Source of the DNA: UBA9732 sp963606545
Lineage (GTDB): Bacteria; Spirochaetota; Spirochaetia; Sphaerochaetales; Sphaerochaetaceae
Direction: 5' to 3'
DNA: 64,000 bases
NCBI GenBank assembly: GCA_963606545.1
Contig: CAVCYP010000002.1
Coordinates: forward strand, 3,209 to 67,208
Within the stretch, counting starts at the first letter, position 1, and every line of letters starts with the position of its first letter. The translations under genes and the position numbers were made by a program. Shown here piece by piece: positions 34,219 to 43,379 of this stretch. The notes under the pieces were generated by a model. That model did not search any database. It was not told where the DNA came from and was given only the letters and a program-made list of their open reading frames with translations.

Positions 34219-34800
34219 ATGATTACTTTGGAAGAAAAAGAAGACAAGGCTATGAAGGCTCCAGAGGGACAGTATGACAAGCTGTTGAAAACTCGCTCTC
34301 TGCTTTTGACAGGTGAGATTAATATGGAAATGGCTGACAAGCTCATCAAAGACCTTTTGGTGCTGGATGCAGAAAGTCAGGATCCAATTAAGATTTATAT
34401 CAATTCTCCTGGTGGAGATGTAAACTCTGGTTTTGCCATCTATGACATGGTGAGATTTGTTGCTTCCCCTGTTATCCTCATTGGTATGGGACTAGTTGCA
34501 AGTGCCGCTTCTTTGGTGCTTTTGGCAGTTCCTGCAGAGAGAAGAATAGGGCTTGAGAACTCCTCCTATCTTATTCACCAGCCCTTGAGCGAGATGAAGG
34601 GCAATGCCACTGACATTGAAATTCACGCTCTCCAGTTGGAAAAGATTAAGGCTCACCTCAATGAGATTATTGCTCAAGCGACAGGCAAAAGCGTACAAGA
34701 GGTTGCCAAGGACACGGATAGAGACCATTGGTTGGATGCCCAAGAGGCAGTTAACTATGGCTTAATCAGTAGAATTGTTAAGTCCAAGGCTGAAATCTAA
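34219..34800 (+). CDS. Second ClpP-family serine protease
   Basis: 193 aa. It keeps the catalytic triad in context: Ser in MGLVASAAS (about residue 95), His in YLIHQPL, and Asp in DTDRDHW. The oxyanion strand SPGGDVNSG is also present. The nucleophile segment differs from the usual GQAASM form encoded at 58433. It has no ClpX or other unfoldase gene beside it, unlike the main clpPX pair. It may form mixed rings with the other ClpP or work with a different partner. AGGAG stands in front of the ATG. 15-base repeats start at its stop codon. Confidence 0.9.
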   Translation: MITLEEKEDKAMKAPEGQYDKLLKTRSLLLTGEINMEMADKLIKDLLVLDAESQDPIKIYINSPGGDVNSGFAIYDMVRFVASPVILIGMGLVASAASLVLLAVPAERRIGLENSSYLIHQPLSEMKGNATDIEIHALQLEKIKAHLNEIIAQATGKSVQEVAKDTDRDHWLDAQEAVNYGLISRIVKSKAEI

Positions 34801-34845
34801 TTTACAGCTATCTAATTTAGCGCTATTTAATTTACCGCTTTTCAA
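34801..34845 (+). repeat. 15-base tandem repeat after the clpP2 stop codon
   Basis: Three units of the type tttacagctatctaa follow the TAA directly and in frame; the first two copies end again in TAA. The array runs into the stop codon of the convergent gene. Confidence 0.85.
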
Positions 34846-35843
34846 TCTAGCAGCACCCAGATGGGCAGATGGTCCGATACTCCTTTTAATAACTGCCTTT
34901 GCCAGGCATTTGGTTTGTCGTCGCTAGTTCTTATTATGCCTTCAAAGAGGACGCCTGAACTTGAATACTCAAGGCCTGTGCCGTCACGACCTTCTTGAGA
35001 TATTAGGATGTTGTCGTAACAATTCCAGTTGTCGTTGTAGTAGTAGGAGCCATTTGGCCAAAGGTTTTGGCTGGTATCCAACCAAGGACAGTACCAAAAA
35101 CCGTTGGAAAAAGTTCCACTTACCTTCAGGGGTGCCTCAACGGTTGAAAACCTAGTCATACTGTTATCATCCCAGCATTCTTCATTGAAATCTCCACAAA
35201 CAAGAATAAGACAGCCGGGGTGGTTTCTCTTAAGTTCAGTGGCTACCTGTGCTATTACTTTTGCACTCTTAAGTCTCAGGGCTGCCGTCTCAGCTTCTCC
35301 TCCAATATTTGACTTGAGATGAACAGAAAGAAGGTACAATTTCCCAGTATCAGTGGAAAATTCTACTTCAAGTACCGGTCTTAGGCTATCATCTGTGTTA
35401 TGAACTTTAGCTCCTACTATTGGAATTGAGCTAATTACTGCAGTTCCCATGGAAGCGTTTTCATAGCTGGCAAAGGCATACCAAGCAAGGCCTTTAGTTT
35501 TCATTTTCTTCTGTGAAAGTAAGCCTTCAACAACGTTTGAATTTTCCACTTCATTTAGAACCACAAGATAATTATTGGCCTTTGGAAGATAGCTTAGAAC
35601 TTGTGCCGCATTGGAAAGCCTTGAGTTATACGCTTCTTTTGTCCAACCAGAGCTTGTTTTATATTCGTCATATTCTGTGCCGTCATCAACGGCATCAAAA
35701 ATATTTTGAACATTCCAAGAAGCAACACAAAAGGTTCCTTCTGAACCCTCAGAGCTAGAAGGGTTCAGCTGGCAAGAAAAAGAAAGTAACAAGGGTAGTG
35801 TTGCCAGAAGTAGGATAAAAGTGATTGTCTTTTTATTCTTCAT
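34842..35843 (-). CDS. Lipoprotein of the endonuclease/exonuclease/phosphatase (EEP) fold
   Basis: 333 aa from the ATG at 35843, which has GGAGG eight bases upstream. The lipobox is LSFSC. The mature protein has the DNase I-like motifs in order: ASWNVQNIF, VLNEVENS (metal-binding Glu), SVHLKSN, LVCGDFNEECWDD and a final VSDHLPIW with the catalytic His. It should cut phosphodiester or phosphoester bonds outside the cytoplasm, for example extracellular DNA or a lipid or nucleotide phosphate. A role in nucleic-acid scavenging is plausible but unproven. It stands as a single gene between clpP2 and gcvT. Confidence 0.87.
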   Translation of the reverse strand: MKNKKTITFILLLATLPLLLSFSCQLNPSSSEGSEGTFCVASWNVQNIFDAVDDGTEYDEYKTSSGWTKEAYNSRLSNAAQVLSYLPKANNYLVVLNEVENSNVVEGLLSQKKMKTKGLAWYAFASYENASMGTAVISSIPIVGAKVHNTDDSLRPVLEVEFSTDTGKLYLLSVHLKSNIGGEAETAALRLKSAKVIAQVATELKRNHPGCLILVCGDFNEECWDDNSMTRFSTVEAPLKVSGTFSNGFWYCPWLDTSQNLWPNGSYYYNDNWNCYDNILISQEGRDGTGLEYSSSGVLFEGIIRTSDDKPNAWQRQLLKGVSDHLPIWVLLD

Positions 35844-35959
35844 AAAAAAGTCCTCCACTTATTAATACAAAATAATGAACAAAATTGCTTAACTTTCTGA
35901 AAAAGTGTTATAGAATTAACGCAAAGCGCAGCGAGCGCAAAAGAACTTGGAGGTATCAC

Positions 35960-37072
35960 ATGCACACAACACCTGTTTATGAAGCTTATAAAAACTACCC
36001 GGGTATGAAACTCATAGATTTTGGAGGTTGGGATCTTCCAGTTAACTTTCAGTCTGGAATAATTTCAGAACACAACGCAGTGAGAAATGAAGCCGGAATG
36101 TTTGATGTCTCTCACATGGGGGAGTGCCTTGTTAAGGGCCCTGGGGCAAGAGCTTTCTTGGATAGCCTTGTTACCAACGATGTTTCAACTCAGCCGGTAG
36201 GAAGAGCTCTTTATGCCATTATGTGCTATGAAAACGGAACTTGCGTGGATGATTTGATTCTTTATTGCCTCAAGGAAGACCTCTTTTTTGTAGTCATGAA
36301 CGCCTCCAACGTAGAGAAGGATTTGGCTTGGATAATGGCCCATAAACCCACTATGGGCGTAGAAATTGAAGACTTAAGCCAAAATACGGCACAGATTGCC
36401 GTTCAGGGCCCTAAGGCGGTGGACTATGTAAGCAAGCTAATTCCAACGGCAAAGGACCTTGGATTCTTTGGCCTTGATTATACTTCAAAAATTCTTGGAA
36501 AAGCTTGCATCCTAGGCAGAACTGGCTACACAGGTGAGGATGGTTTTGAGATTTACTGTGCCGCACAAGACGGTGCAGAGCTTTGGGAAGCCTTTGCTGA
36601 GCTTCAGGTTCCGCCTTGCGGACTTGGCGCAAGAGACACCCTCAGACTTGAGGCAAAATTGCCGTTGTATGGGCATGAGATATCGGACTGCATTACGCCA
36701 CTTGAAGCTAACTTGGGCACGTTCGTTAAGTTGGAGAAGAGCGCTGACTTTATTGGCAAAGAGGCGCTGACAAAGCAGCAGGAAGAGGGGATTCCACGTT
36801 CTCTGCGGGGCTTTGAGATGGTAGACGGCGGAGTTGCGCGCAATAGTTATCCGGTTCTGGTGGATGGCAGGGAAGTAGGTTACGTGACAAGCGGCTGCAA
36901 GAGTCCAACGTTGGATAAGTTTGTAGGCTATGCCCTGATGGAGCGAAAAACTGGCCTGAAATTTGGCGATACCATTGAAATTCTCATTCACGGTAAGCCT
37001 AAAAAGGCCGTTTTGGTTAAAACTCCGTTCTATAAGAGGGGTAAAAAGAACATCGATATTGTAAAGGCCTGA
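35960..37072 (+). CDS. gcvT: Aminomethyltransferase, glycine cleavage T protein
   Basis: 370 aa from the ATG at 35960 with GGAGG six bases before it. It transfers the aminomethyl carbon from lipoylated GcvH to tetrahydrofolate. Motifs: FGGWDLPVNF and MFDVSHMGE at the N-terminus, the folate-site Asp in NDVSTQPVGRALY, ARDTLRLEAKLPLYGHE, and the C-terminal barrel domain ending GKPKKAVLV. No gcvH or gcvP is adjacent, although lipoate ligase is encoded at 6.9 kb. A free-standing GcvT-like protein with another one-carbon job cannot be ruled out. Confidence 0.9.
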   Translation: MHTTPVYEAYKNYPGMKLIDFGGWDLPVNFQSGIISEHNAVRNEAGMFDVSHMGECLVKGPGARAFLDSLVTNDVSTQPVGRALYAIMCYENGTCVDDLILYCLKEDLFFVVMNASNVEKDLAWIMAHKPTMGVEIEDLSQNTAQIAVQGPKAVDYVSKLIPTAKDLGFFGLDYTSKILGKACILGRTGYTGEDGFEIYCAAQDGAELWEAFAELQVPPCGLGARDTLRLEAKLPLYGHEISDCITPLEANLGTFVKLEKSADFIGKEALTKQQEEGIPRSLRGFEMVDGGVARNSYPVLVDGREVGYVTSGCKSPTLDKFVGYALMERKTGLKFGDTIEILIHGKPKKAVLVKTPFYKRGKKNIDIVKA

Positions 37073-37121
37073 AATATCTACTAAAATAACCAAGAATGTC
37101 TCTTTATATATGGAGGATTTT

Positions 37122-38627
37122 ATGGTGAATAAGAAGCGCCTTTGCGTTTTGATTATAGTTAGCTTAATTTTTGGAGGCCTGCAGCTCTTTGCTGACGGAC
37201 TTTTCGTGCAATCGCCACTGTATCCAAATGACGTGGACTACTCGTACAGCTCACAACTAGGCCTGTCCTCCACCACGCTGACAATCCCAGAAAATCCCGT
37301 CCTTTTAGCCTTGGGCGACACCTCCTATCCCGTCACCCCTGGCGACACCTTCAAGCTGGTTTATTCGGACGGCAAGAGCTATATCACCCTCTCTCTTCAG
37401 GCCGATAGCCTTTGCAAGGTTGCAATTCCTTCAATTGGAAACATAGAAGCTCAAGGCTTGACCTTTACAGAGTTTAAAACTAAGGTGGAAGAGCTTGTTT
37501 CAACCTATTATCCGTATTCTTCTCCACAGCTGACCTTGGTTGGATGTGGTCTTTTTTCTGTAAGAGTATCTGGAGAAGTCTTTTACACAACACAAGTTAC
37601 GGCTTGGGGTTTAAGCCGTCTTTCAGATTTAGCCTTCCTTGCAGATGATTATGCTTCAACCAGAGAAGTTCAGGTAACTTACAGTGATGGCACTAGCAAG
37701 ACTTATGACTTGTACAGAGCAATAAAGAAGGGAGCTTCAGAAGAAAATCCACTGCTTCAGCCGGGCTGTGAGGTCAAATTTCTTACTGCCGCAACCACGG
37801 TGAGCATCACCGGGGCCGTGAAAAAAGCTGGGGTTTATCAGACGCTTGAGAACGAGACCTTAGGCGCTTTGGTGGAAAATTACTGTGATGGACTTTTGAA
37901 TAATGCAGATTCCACAACAATTACCGTTTCTAACTACGTAGACGGACAGTACACCGCCAAGACCCTTCCAGAAGACTGGAAGAGCTACGTTTTAAGTGAC
38001 AAGGATGCAATTTCCGTTGGAACTTCAACCCAGGCAATGCCGTATGTGACCATCACCGGTGCAATTTCTGCTAAAGGGGATGGCTCAATTTCCACCTCTA
38101 CAGCAAACAAAGTAATGTATAGCTTTGTTCCAGGTGAGACTGCACAGCAATTAATTAGAAATATTTCAGGTATGCTCCTTGCTTCAAGCGATACTGATTC
38201 CATTTACATAATTCGTGATGGACAAAGAATTAGCGTAAGCGGTGAAGAGGCTTTGACCACAGATACTAAGGGAGATGAAGTTCTTCAGCAGGGCGATACA
38301 ATTGTTATTCCTTTCTCACAGCTTTATGTCACCGTCAACGGTGCTGTAAATAATCCTGGAACTTATGCCTACGTTCCAGACAGAAGTGTTGAATATTACA
38401 TAACCTTGGCAGGCGGATATTCCTCAAATGCTAGAGTTGATAAAAAGACCAACGTTTTTGATCAAGATGGAGACATCCAAAAGGCAGTTAAGACCGTTGA
38501 AGCAGGTAGCACAATTACCGTTGTAAGAAGCACCTTCCAAAATGACCTTGCTTTAACTACATCAGTTTTGGCTTTGGTGACATCGGTTTTGACCATTATT
38601 GCAAGTGTGCAGAATCTTGCAAATTGA
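37122..38627 (+). CDS. Wza-like polysaccharide export protein with SLBB repeats
   Basis: 501 aa from the ATG at 37122, since the earlier in-frame ATG overlaps the GGAGG site. Signal peptide ends LQLFADG. A Poly_export domain (LALGDTSYPVTPGDTFKLVY) is followed by three SLBB-type units (VRVSGEVFYTTQV, VSITGAVKKAGVY, VTVNGAVNNPGTYAYV) and a C-terminal hydrophobic helix that fits membrane insertion. It should form the outer channel for exopolysaccharide or capsule export and work with the BY-kinase chain-length regulator encoded 11 bases downstream. Confidence 0.88.
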   Translation: MVNKKRLCVLIIVSLIFGGLQLFADGLFVQSPLYPNDVDYSYSSQLGLSSTTLTIPENPVLLALGDTSYPVTPGDTFKLVYSDGKSYITLSLQADSLCKVAIPSIGNIEAQGLTFTEFKTKVEELVSTYYPYSSPQLTLVGCGLFSVRVSGEVFYTTQVTAWGLSRLSDLAFLADDYASTREVQVTYSDGTSKTYDLYRAIKKGASEENPLLQPGCEVKFLTAATTVSITGAVKKAGVYQTLENETLGALVENYCDGLLNNADSTTITVSNYVDGQYTAKTLPEDWKSYVLSDKDAISVGTSTQAMPYVTITGAISAKGDGSISTSTANKVMYSFVPGETAQQLIRNISGMLLASSDTDSIYIIRDGQRISVSGEEALTTDTKGDEVLQQGDTIVIPFSQLYVTVNGAVNNPGTYAYVPDRSVEYYITLAGGYSSNARVDKKTNVFDQDGDIQKAVKTVEAGSTITVVRSTFQNDLALTTSVLALVTSVLTIIASVQNLAN

Positions 38628-38638
38628 TGAGGTAATTT

Positions 38639-41242
38639 ATGAGTGAACAAGCAAATAATGCAAATAGCAACGTTGTTGTAAATAAGGCTCCCGCTCAGGA
38701 TCAGGAGATTTCAATTCTTCAGCTCCTTTCAATTATCAGACACAGAAAGATTTGGGTTATCCTGTGGACCATTTTGGCCGTGGCCTTAGCGGTGGGTTAT
38801 TTATACATTACAGTTCCAACCTATGAGGCAACCTCAACTGCCTTGGTGGACCCAATTTCTTCCAACGCCTCCTCAATTGAGAGTCTTCTTTCAAGTAGTA
38901 CCTCATCTTCAAACATTTCAACTGAAGTTGAGCTGATTACCTCCAATAAGACTTTGAATAATGCTTTAGCCTTGCTGGATTTAACTTCTTATTTGGATGA
39001 TGAGGGCCTCCCTTACTCTGAAAAGGACTGGGAAAAAATAGATTTATCCAAGAAAGTTTCCGTTTCAACCGTCAATAGCACAAAGGTAGTTTCAATTACA
39101 GTCACAGACCAGAACCCTCAGTTCTGTGCTGATTATGCAAATGCAATTGCCCAGTCCTACACCTCTTTACTCACAGGAATTGCCAAGAACTCCAAGAGTG
39201 CTCAGCGCCAGTTCCTAGAAGAACAAATTCCTGTAACAGAAGACCTGCTGACCACCGCAACAGATGAGCTTGCTGCCTACCAGGAAACCAGTGGCGTCAT
39301 CCAAATGACGGAAAAGAGCACAATTCTGACCAAGAGCATTGCCAACTACCAGATGATGACTGAGCCTCTGAAGCTCCAGCTCATTGAAGATGAGACTATA
39401 ATTAATACGCTTTACGAACAGCTTGAAGGCCTTCCAACGCTTGCTCAGGTCTCTGAAAACGCTCAGGTCAAAGAGCTGCTAGAAGAGTACGAGGCCAACG
39501 ACACAGAGCTGGTCATGTACGCAAACCTGGACGAAAACGCCAACGCCTCCCGTGTTTATGTGCTTGAGAGCGCCCTCTCTGCAAAAGAGAAGAGCCTTCT
39601 TGAGCTTGTAAACTCAATGGGTAGCACCACGTCCTCCTCCTATTCTAAGGCGATAACCGATTATTTATGTGTTAATTCCCAGATATCGGTTTTGGGGAAG
39701 ATGGAGGAGATGGCTAACGAGGAGCTGGCTCAGTATCCGCAGATGGAGAGAGAGTTGCAGGAGCTTCAGCGCGATGTTGAGATTTATCAGTCGCTTTCGT
39801 TGAAGCTTAGGGAGATGCTAGAAGAGGCCAAGATGTTGGAGGCTGCCGTTGTGGGTAACGTGACGGTGGTGGATGTTGCAGAAGTGCCAACGGTGGCCGT
39901 AAAGCCAAGGAAGATGATGATTTTAGCGGCCAGTGTGGTGGTTGGAGCCGTCATTGGTGTTCTGTTTGCCTTCCTGCTTGCAATGCTGGATAACACAATT
40001 CAGAGCGAAGACGATATCAAGCAGATTGTGGGCTCTTCAATTCCAATGCTTGGTTGGACCTACTACTTAAAGAGCATGCGCTCAGTTAAGCGGGAAGTGC
40101 CGGGCCTTGTGGTTCTGAATTCGCCAGATTCTATGTTTGCTGAACGCTTTGTTTCCATTGCAAATAATATTGTTTATTCCACCCCAAAGAAGGTTCAGGT
40201 GCTTTCCATCAACTCCACAGAGATGAACGAAGGCAAGACCAGCGTTGTGTGTAACGTTGCTGCCGCCTATGCAATGGCAGGCAAGAAGGTTCTAATCATT
40301 GATGCAGACTTCAGAAAACCAGCTATTGAGCACTTCTTTAACCTGATTCCATCTAAGTTGGGCTTGGTGGATGCCGTTATTGCTAACGTACCTCTTGAGC
40401 AGTGTATCATTAAAACAGTCAAGGAATTACCTAACTTGCACATTTTGCCACCAGGTCGTGGAACCCGTAATCCTAATGCACTTTATAGCTCGGCTGAATT
40501 TGCTGAGTTTCTGAAGAAGCTCAGAAGAGTTTATGATTACATTCTCATTGACTCTCCACCACTTTCTTACGGTTCAGAGTTCACAAATCTTGCTAAGAAC
40601 CTTGATGGTTTTGTTCTTGATGTTAGAGCCGGGGTTTCAACCAAGAACGCTCTTTATAACTTTGCTCAGAGTTTGTGCTTCCTCCAGGTTCCTGTTCTTG
40701 GTTACATTCTCTATGGTGTTATTCCTTCTAACCACAGTGCTCACGGAATTGGTACTACTGGCTATTATGGTTATGGTGGATACTCCAGTTACGGTAAGAA
40801 TAAAAAGTATTATTACCAGAAGAAGAGTGCTGCAGATAATCTTTATGAGCAAGGCTCTGGTTCCTACAGACGTATTTATCAGAATGAATTGAAGATTCGT
40901 GAAAAGCATTATACAGAAAGAAAGGGCTTCCCAATGAAAAAAGCACAACTTGCTTATGCTGTGGGAGCCATTAAGGCTGAGGCNNNNNNNNNNNNNNNNN
41001 NNNNNNNNNNNNNNNNNNNNNNNNNNNNNNNNNNNNNNNNNNNNNNNNNNNNNNNNNNNNNNNNNNNNNNNNNNNNNNNNNNNNNNNNNNNNNNNNNNNN
41101 NNNNNNNNNNNNNNNNNNNNNNNNNNNNNNNNNNNNNNNNNNNNNNNNNNNNNNNNNNNNNNNNNNNNNNNNTAAGCCTGCGGATAAAACAATGGACATG
41201 CTGAGCGAGATTGAAGCAGATTATCAAAAGAAAACAAAATAA
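38639..41242 (+). CDS. Polysaccharide co-polymerase with BY-kinase domain (Wzc/CapAB-like), interrupted by an assembly gap
   Basis: The frame continues across 189 Ns, giving 867 codons if the gap length is right. N-terminal Wzz domain with membrane helices at about residues 34-54 and 423-447 and a coiled coil between. The kinase domain has Walker A in TEMNEGKTSVV (about 525), Walker A' in LIIDADFRKP and Walker B in YILIDSPP. After it comes a Tyr-rich cluster (GYYGYGGYSSYG, KKYYYQKK), the usual autophosphorylation tail. The about 150 residues beyond that, holding the gap, are not typical. It controls chain length with the export protein upstream. The CpsB-like enzyme at 16.7 kb may be its phosphatase. 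Confidence 0.87.
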   Translation: MSEQANNANSNVVVNKAPAQDQEISILQLLSIIRHRKIWVILWTILAVALAVGYLYITVPTYEATSTALVDPISSNASSIESLLSSSTSSSNISTEVELITSNKTLNNALALLDLTSYLDDEGLPYSEKDWEKIDLSKKVSVSTVNSTKVVSITVTDQNPQFCADYANAIAQSYTSLLTGIAKNSKSAQRQFLEEQIPVTEDLLTTATDELAAYQETSGVIQMTEKSTILTKSIANYQMMTEPLKLQLIEDETIINTLYEQLEGLPTLAQVSENAQVKELLEEYEANDTELVMYANLDENANASRVYVLESALSAKEKSLLELVNSMGSTTSSSYSKAITDYLCVNSQISVLGKMEEMANEELAQYPQMERELQELQRDVEIYQSLSLKLREMLEEAKMLEAAVVGNVTVVDVAEVPTVAVKPRKMMILAASVVVGAVIGVLFAFLLAMLDNTIQSEDDIKQIVGSSIPMLGWTYYLKSMRSVKREVPGLVVLNSPDSMFAERFVSIANNIVYSTPKKVQVLSINSTEMNEGKTSVVCNVAAAYAMAGKKVLIIDADFRKPAIEHFFNLIPSKLGLVDAVIANVPLEQCIIKTVKELPNLHILPPGRGTRNPNALYSSAEFAEFLKKLRRVYDYILIDSPPLSYGSEFTNLAKNLDGFVLDVRAGVSTKNALYNFAQSLCFLQVPVLGYILYGVIPSNHSAHGIGTTGYYGYGGYSSYGKNKKYYYQKKSAADNLYEQGSGSYRRIYQNELKIREKHYTERKGFPMKKAQLAYAVGAIKAEXXXXXXXXXXXXXXXXXXXXXXXXXXXXXXXXXXXXXXXXXXXXXXXXXXXXXXXXXXXXXXXXKPADKTMDMLSEIEADYQKKTK
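40984..41172. other. Assembly gap of 189 Ns
   Basis: The gap lies inside the C-terminal tail of the BY-kinase. 189 is a multiple of three and the frame is kept, but the true length may differ. A tandem repeat that collapsed in assembly is the simplest cause. Confidence 0.98.
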
Positions 41243-41264
41243 CATTTTATAGTGAGGAGTTTCG

Positions 41265-42716
41265 ATGGATTTTTTTGGGAAACTCAAGGAAACTTTAACT
41301 TCTGTCCTTCCTATTGTGGGGGTCGTCTTAATCCTCAACTTCACCATTGCTCCGCTAGGTGAAAGTCTCTTGCCCTTCTTGCTGGGAGCTGTGCTCTTAG
41401 TACTTGGACTCTCCCTGTTCCTTGCCGGTACTGACATTGGTATGGTTCCAATTGGCGAGAAACTTGGATCTGTTCTGGCTCATAGACGCAACGTCTCCCT
41501 CATGCTGGTAATTGGCTTTGTGATTGGCTTCTGCGTCACTCTAGCTGAGCCCGATGTCACCGTCCTTGCCTCTCAGGTTCATAGCCTAAATCCTGCAATT
41601 AACCAACAATTTTTGGTGGTTATGATTGCACTAGGCCTTGGAATTTTTGTTGACATTGGACTTTTGAGAATTTTCAAACAATATCCACTTAAGTGGGTTC
41701 TCATTGCATTTTATTTGATAGTGTTTGGGCTAGTGGCTATCGCTGGACAGTCAATGGCCTCAATTGCCTTTGATGCAAGTGGTGCAACAACAGGCCCTCT
41801 TGCTGTTCCTTTCTTACTTGCTCTTGGCTTAGGTGTCTCCAGTGCCACCAAGGAAGGAGGGGACAGCAGCTTTGGACTTACTGGGGTTGCTTCCATTGGT
41901 CCAATTTTGGCCGTTGCCGCCATGGCAATTCTTTCTGGAGGTTCTTCAAGTGGGGCAGTTGAGTCTTCCACTTCCTCTGAGGCTTTAAGCTTTTGGGCTA
42001 TTTTGCTAGAGAAGGTAGAAAGCACAGCCCTGGGCTTTGGCCCTCTTGCCGGAATAATTATAGTACTTCAGATTGTGCTGTTGCATTTTCCAGCTGTCAA
42101 ATTCAGGAAAATCGTTTTTGGTATTATCTATAGCTTCATAGGAATAGTGGTTTTCCTGACTGGCGTTGATTACGGCTTTGTAAGTGTTGGAAGGCAGCTG
42201 GGCCAAGTGATATCGGCTAACTATCCAGGCGTAATCATTCCGCTGGCTTTGGTGCTGGGCGGAATAGTTGTGTGCGCAGAGCCGGCTGTGTGGGTCTTGA
42301 AGAACCAGGTTGAAACGGTTACTGCAGGCAGAATCAAGGGCTCGCTTGTTATGGGCTTCTTGTGTATTGGCGTTGCAGGCGCAGTTGCTTTGGCTATGGT
42401 TAGAATCATGTTCCAGATTAACTATCTGTGGTTTGTGTTCATTGGGGTTGGGCTTTCTCTGGTGCTGACGCTGTTCTCTCCGCCACTGTTTACCGGTATT
42501 GCTTTTGACTCGGGCGGTGTTGCCAGTGGTCCAATGAGTACAACGTTTTTGTTGTCGTTTGCGTTGGGAGTATCGGGGTCAGCTGAGCTGGGTTTTGGAC
42601 TGGTTGGGTTGATTGCTATTTCCCCGCTGATTGCAATTCAGATTCTTGGAATCATATTCAGAGTTAAGGAGAACAAAGCTAAAAAGGAGGCAAAGAATGT
42701 TAGTTCTACAAAATAA
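41265..42716 (+). CDS. DUF1538 integral membrane protein
   Basis: 483 aa with about 12 membrane helices arranged as two homologous halves. Each half carries the family motif of Gly-rich helices and an acidic turn: LAGTDIGMVPIGEKLG with TLAEPDVTVLA in the first, and LTGVDYGFVSVGRQLG with VCAEPAVWVLK in the second. FDSGGVASGPMSTTF also has a partner in the first half (FDASGATTGPLAVPF). The internal repeat implies a transporter fold with two-fold pseudo-symmetry. No substrate is established. A double PII-like gene overlaps its end by 20 bases, so its flux may be set by nitrogen or energy status. Confidence 0.88.
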   Translation: MDFFGKLKETLTSVLPIVGVVLILNFTIAPLGESLLPFLLGAVLLVLGLSLFLAGTDIGMVPIGEKLGSVLAHRRNVSLMLVIGFVIGFCVTLAEPDVTVLASQVHSLNPAINQQFLVVMIALGLGIFVDIGLLRIFKQYPLKWVLIAFYLIVFGLVAIAGQSMASIAFDASGATTGPLAVPFLLALGLGVSSATKEGGDSSFGLTGVASIGPILAVAAMAILSGGSSSGAVESSTSSEALSFWAILLEKVESTALGFGPLAGIIIVLQIVLLHFPAVKFRKIVFGIIYSFIGIVVFLTGVDYGFVSVGRQLGQVISANYPGVIIPLALVLGGIVVCAEPAVWVLKNQVETVTAGRIKGSLVMGFLCIGVAGAVALAMVRIMFQINYLWFVFIGVGLSLVLTLFSPPLFTGIAFDSGGVASGPMSTTFLLSFALGVSGSAELGFGLVGLIAISPLIAIQILGIIFRVKENKAKKEAKNVSSTK

Positions 42717-43299
42717 CCTTTTGATTGCTATTTTAAACCGTGGGCATGCAGAGCGTTTCTTTGCAATTGCAAGAAAGGAAGGCGCAGGCGGTGGAACCAT
42801 CATTCCGGCCAAGGGTACTGCTTCCAATGCTATTTTAGCTGCCTTGGGCCTTGGCGATACCTCCAAGGAAATTGTTTTGATTTTGCTAGATGATAAGCTT
42901 GCTCACAACATTATGAATTCAGTTCATAAAGAAGATAAAATCCAAGGGGTTGTGGCCCTGCTTGGTGAAGAGGAGAATAACATGGACAACAAGTGGAAGA
43001 TGATTACAATTATTGTCAATAAAGGATATGCAGATGACATCATGGATGCCGCTCGTAAAGCTGGGGCCACAGGTGGAACCGTCACTCACGCAAGAGGAAC
43101 TGGAACTGCTGAGGATGCTCACTTCCTTGGTGTAACAATAGTCCCAGAGAAGGAAATGATAATGATTTTATCGGAGTCAGATAAGACTCAGGCCATTGTT
43201 GATGCCGTTTCTTCTCTCAAGTGCCTTGATGAACCGGGCATTGGAATCATCTATACTCAGGATGTTAAAGAGTTCAAAAATTTGAATCCAAAGAAGTGA
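42697..43299 (+). CDS. Tandem two-domain PII-like (GlnB-related) regulator
   Basis: 200 aa from the ATG at 42697 with AAGGAGG six bases upstream. Two PII-like domains lie in one chain: residues 1-90 (LLIAILNRGHAERFFAIARK, GAGGGTIIPAKGT) and 105-200 (ITIIVNKGYADDIMDAARKA, GATGGTVTHARGTG). The GGT-ARG-type loop between strands is the place where PII proteins bind ATP/ADP and 2-oxoglutarate. The classical uridylylation Tyr of GlnB is not visible. It is coupled to the DUF1538 gene and probably gates that membrane protein. A 15-base repeat begins at its stop. Confidence 0.87.
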   Translation: MLVLQNNLLIAILNRGHAERFFAIARKEGAGGGTIIPAKGTASNAILAALGLGDTSKEIVLILLDDKLAHNIMNSVHKEDKIQGVVALLGEEENNMDNKWKMITIIVNKGYADDIMDAARKAGATGGTVTHARGTGTAEDAHFLGVTIVPEKEMIMILSESDKTQAIVDAVSSLKCLDEPGIGIIYTQDVKEFKNLNPKK

Positions 43300-43300
43300 G

Positions 43301-43360
43301 TTTTAAAGAAGAGGGTTCTAAAGAAGAGATCTCTAAAGAAGAGATCTTTAAAGAAGAGGG
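43301..43360 (+). repeat. 15-base tandem repeat after the PII-like gene
   Basis: Four units of the type ttctaaagaagagat start one base after the TGA. The unit matches the last codons of the gene (CCA AAG AAG TGA) and stays in register with them, so it looks like duplication of the gene end. Confidence 0.88.
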
Positions 43361-43379
43361 TTGGCTTGTTGGAGGCTAA

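Noticed and set aside
40950..41437. Short frames spanning the run of Ns
   Set aside because: They exist only because the Ns contain no stop codons; only the BY-kinase frame is supported on both sides.
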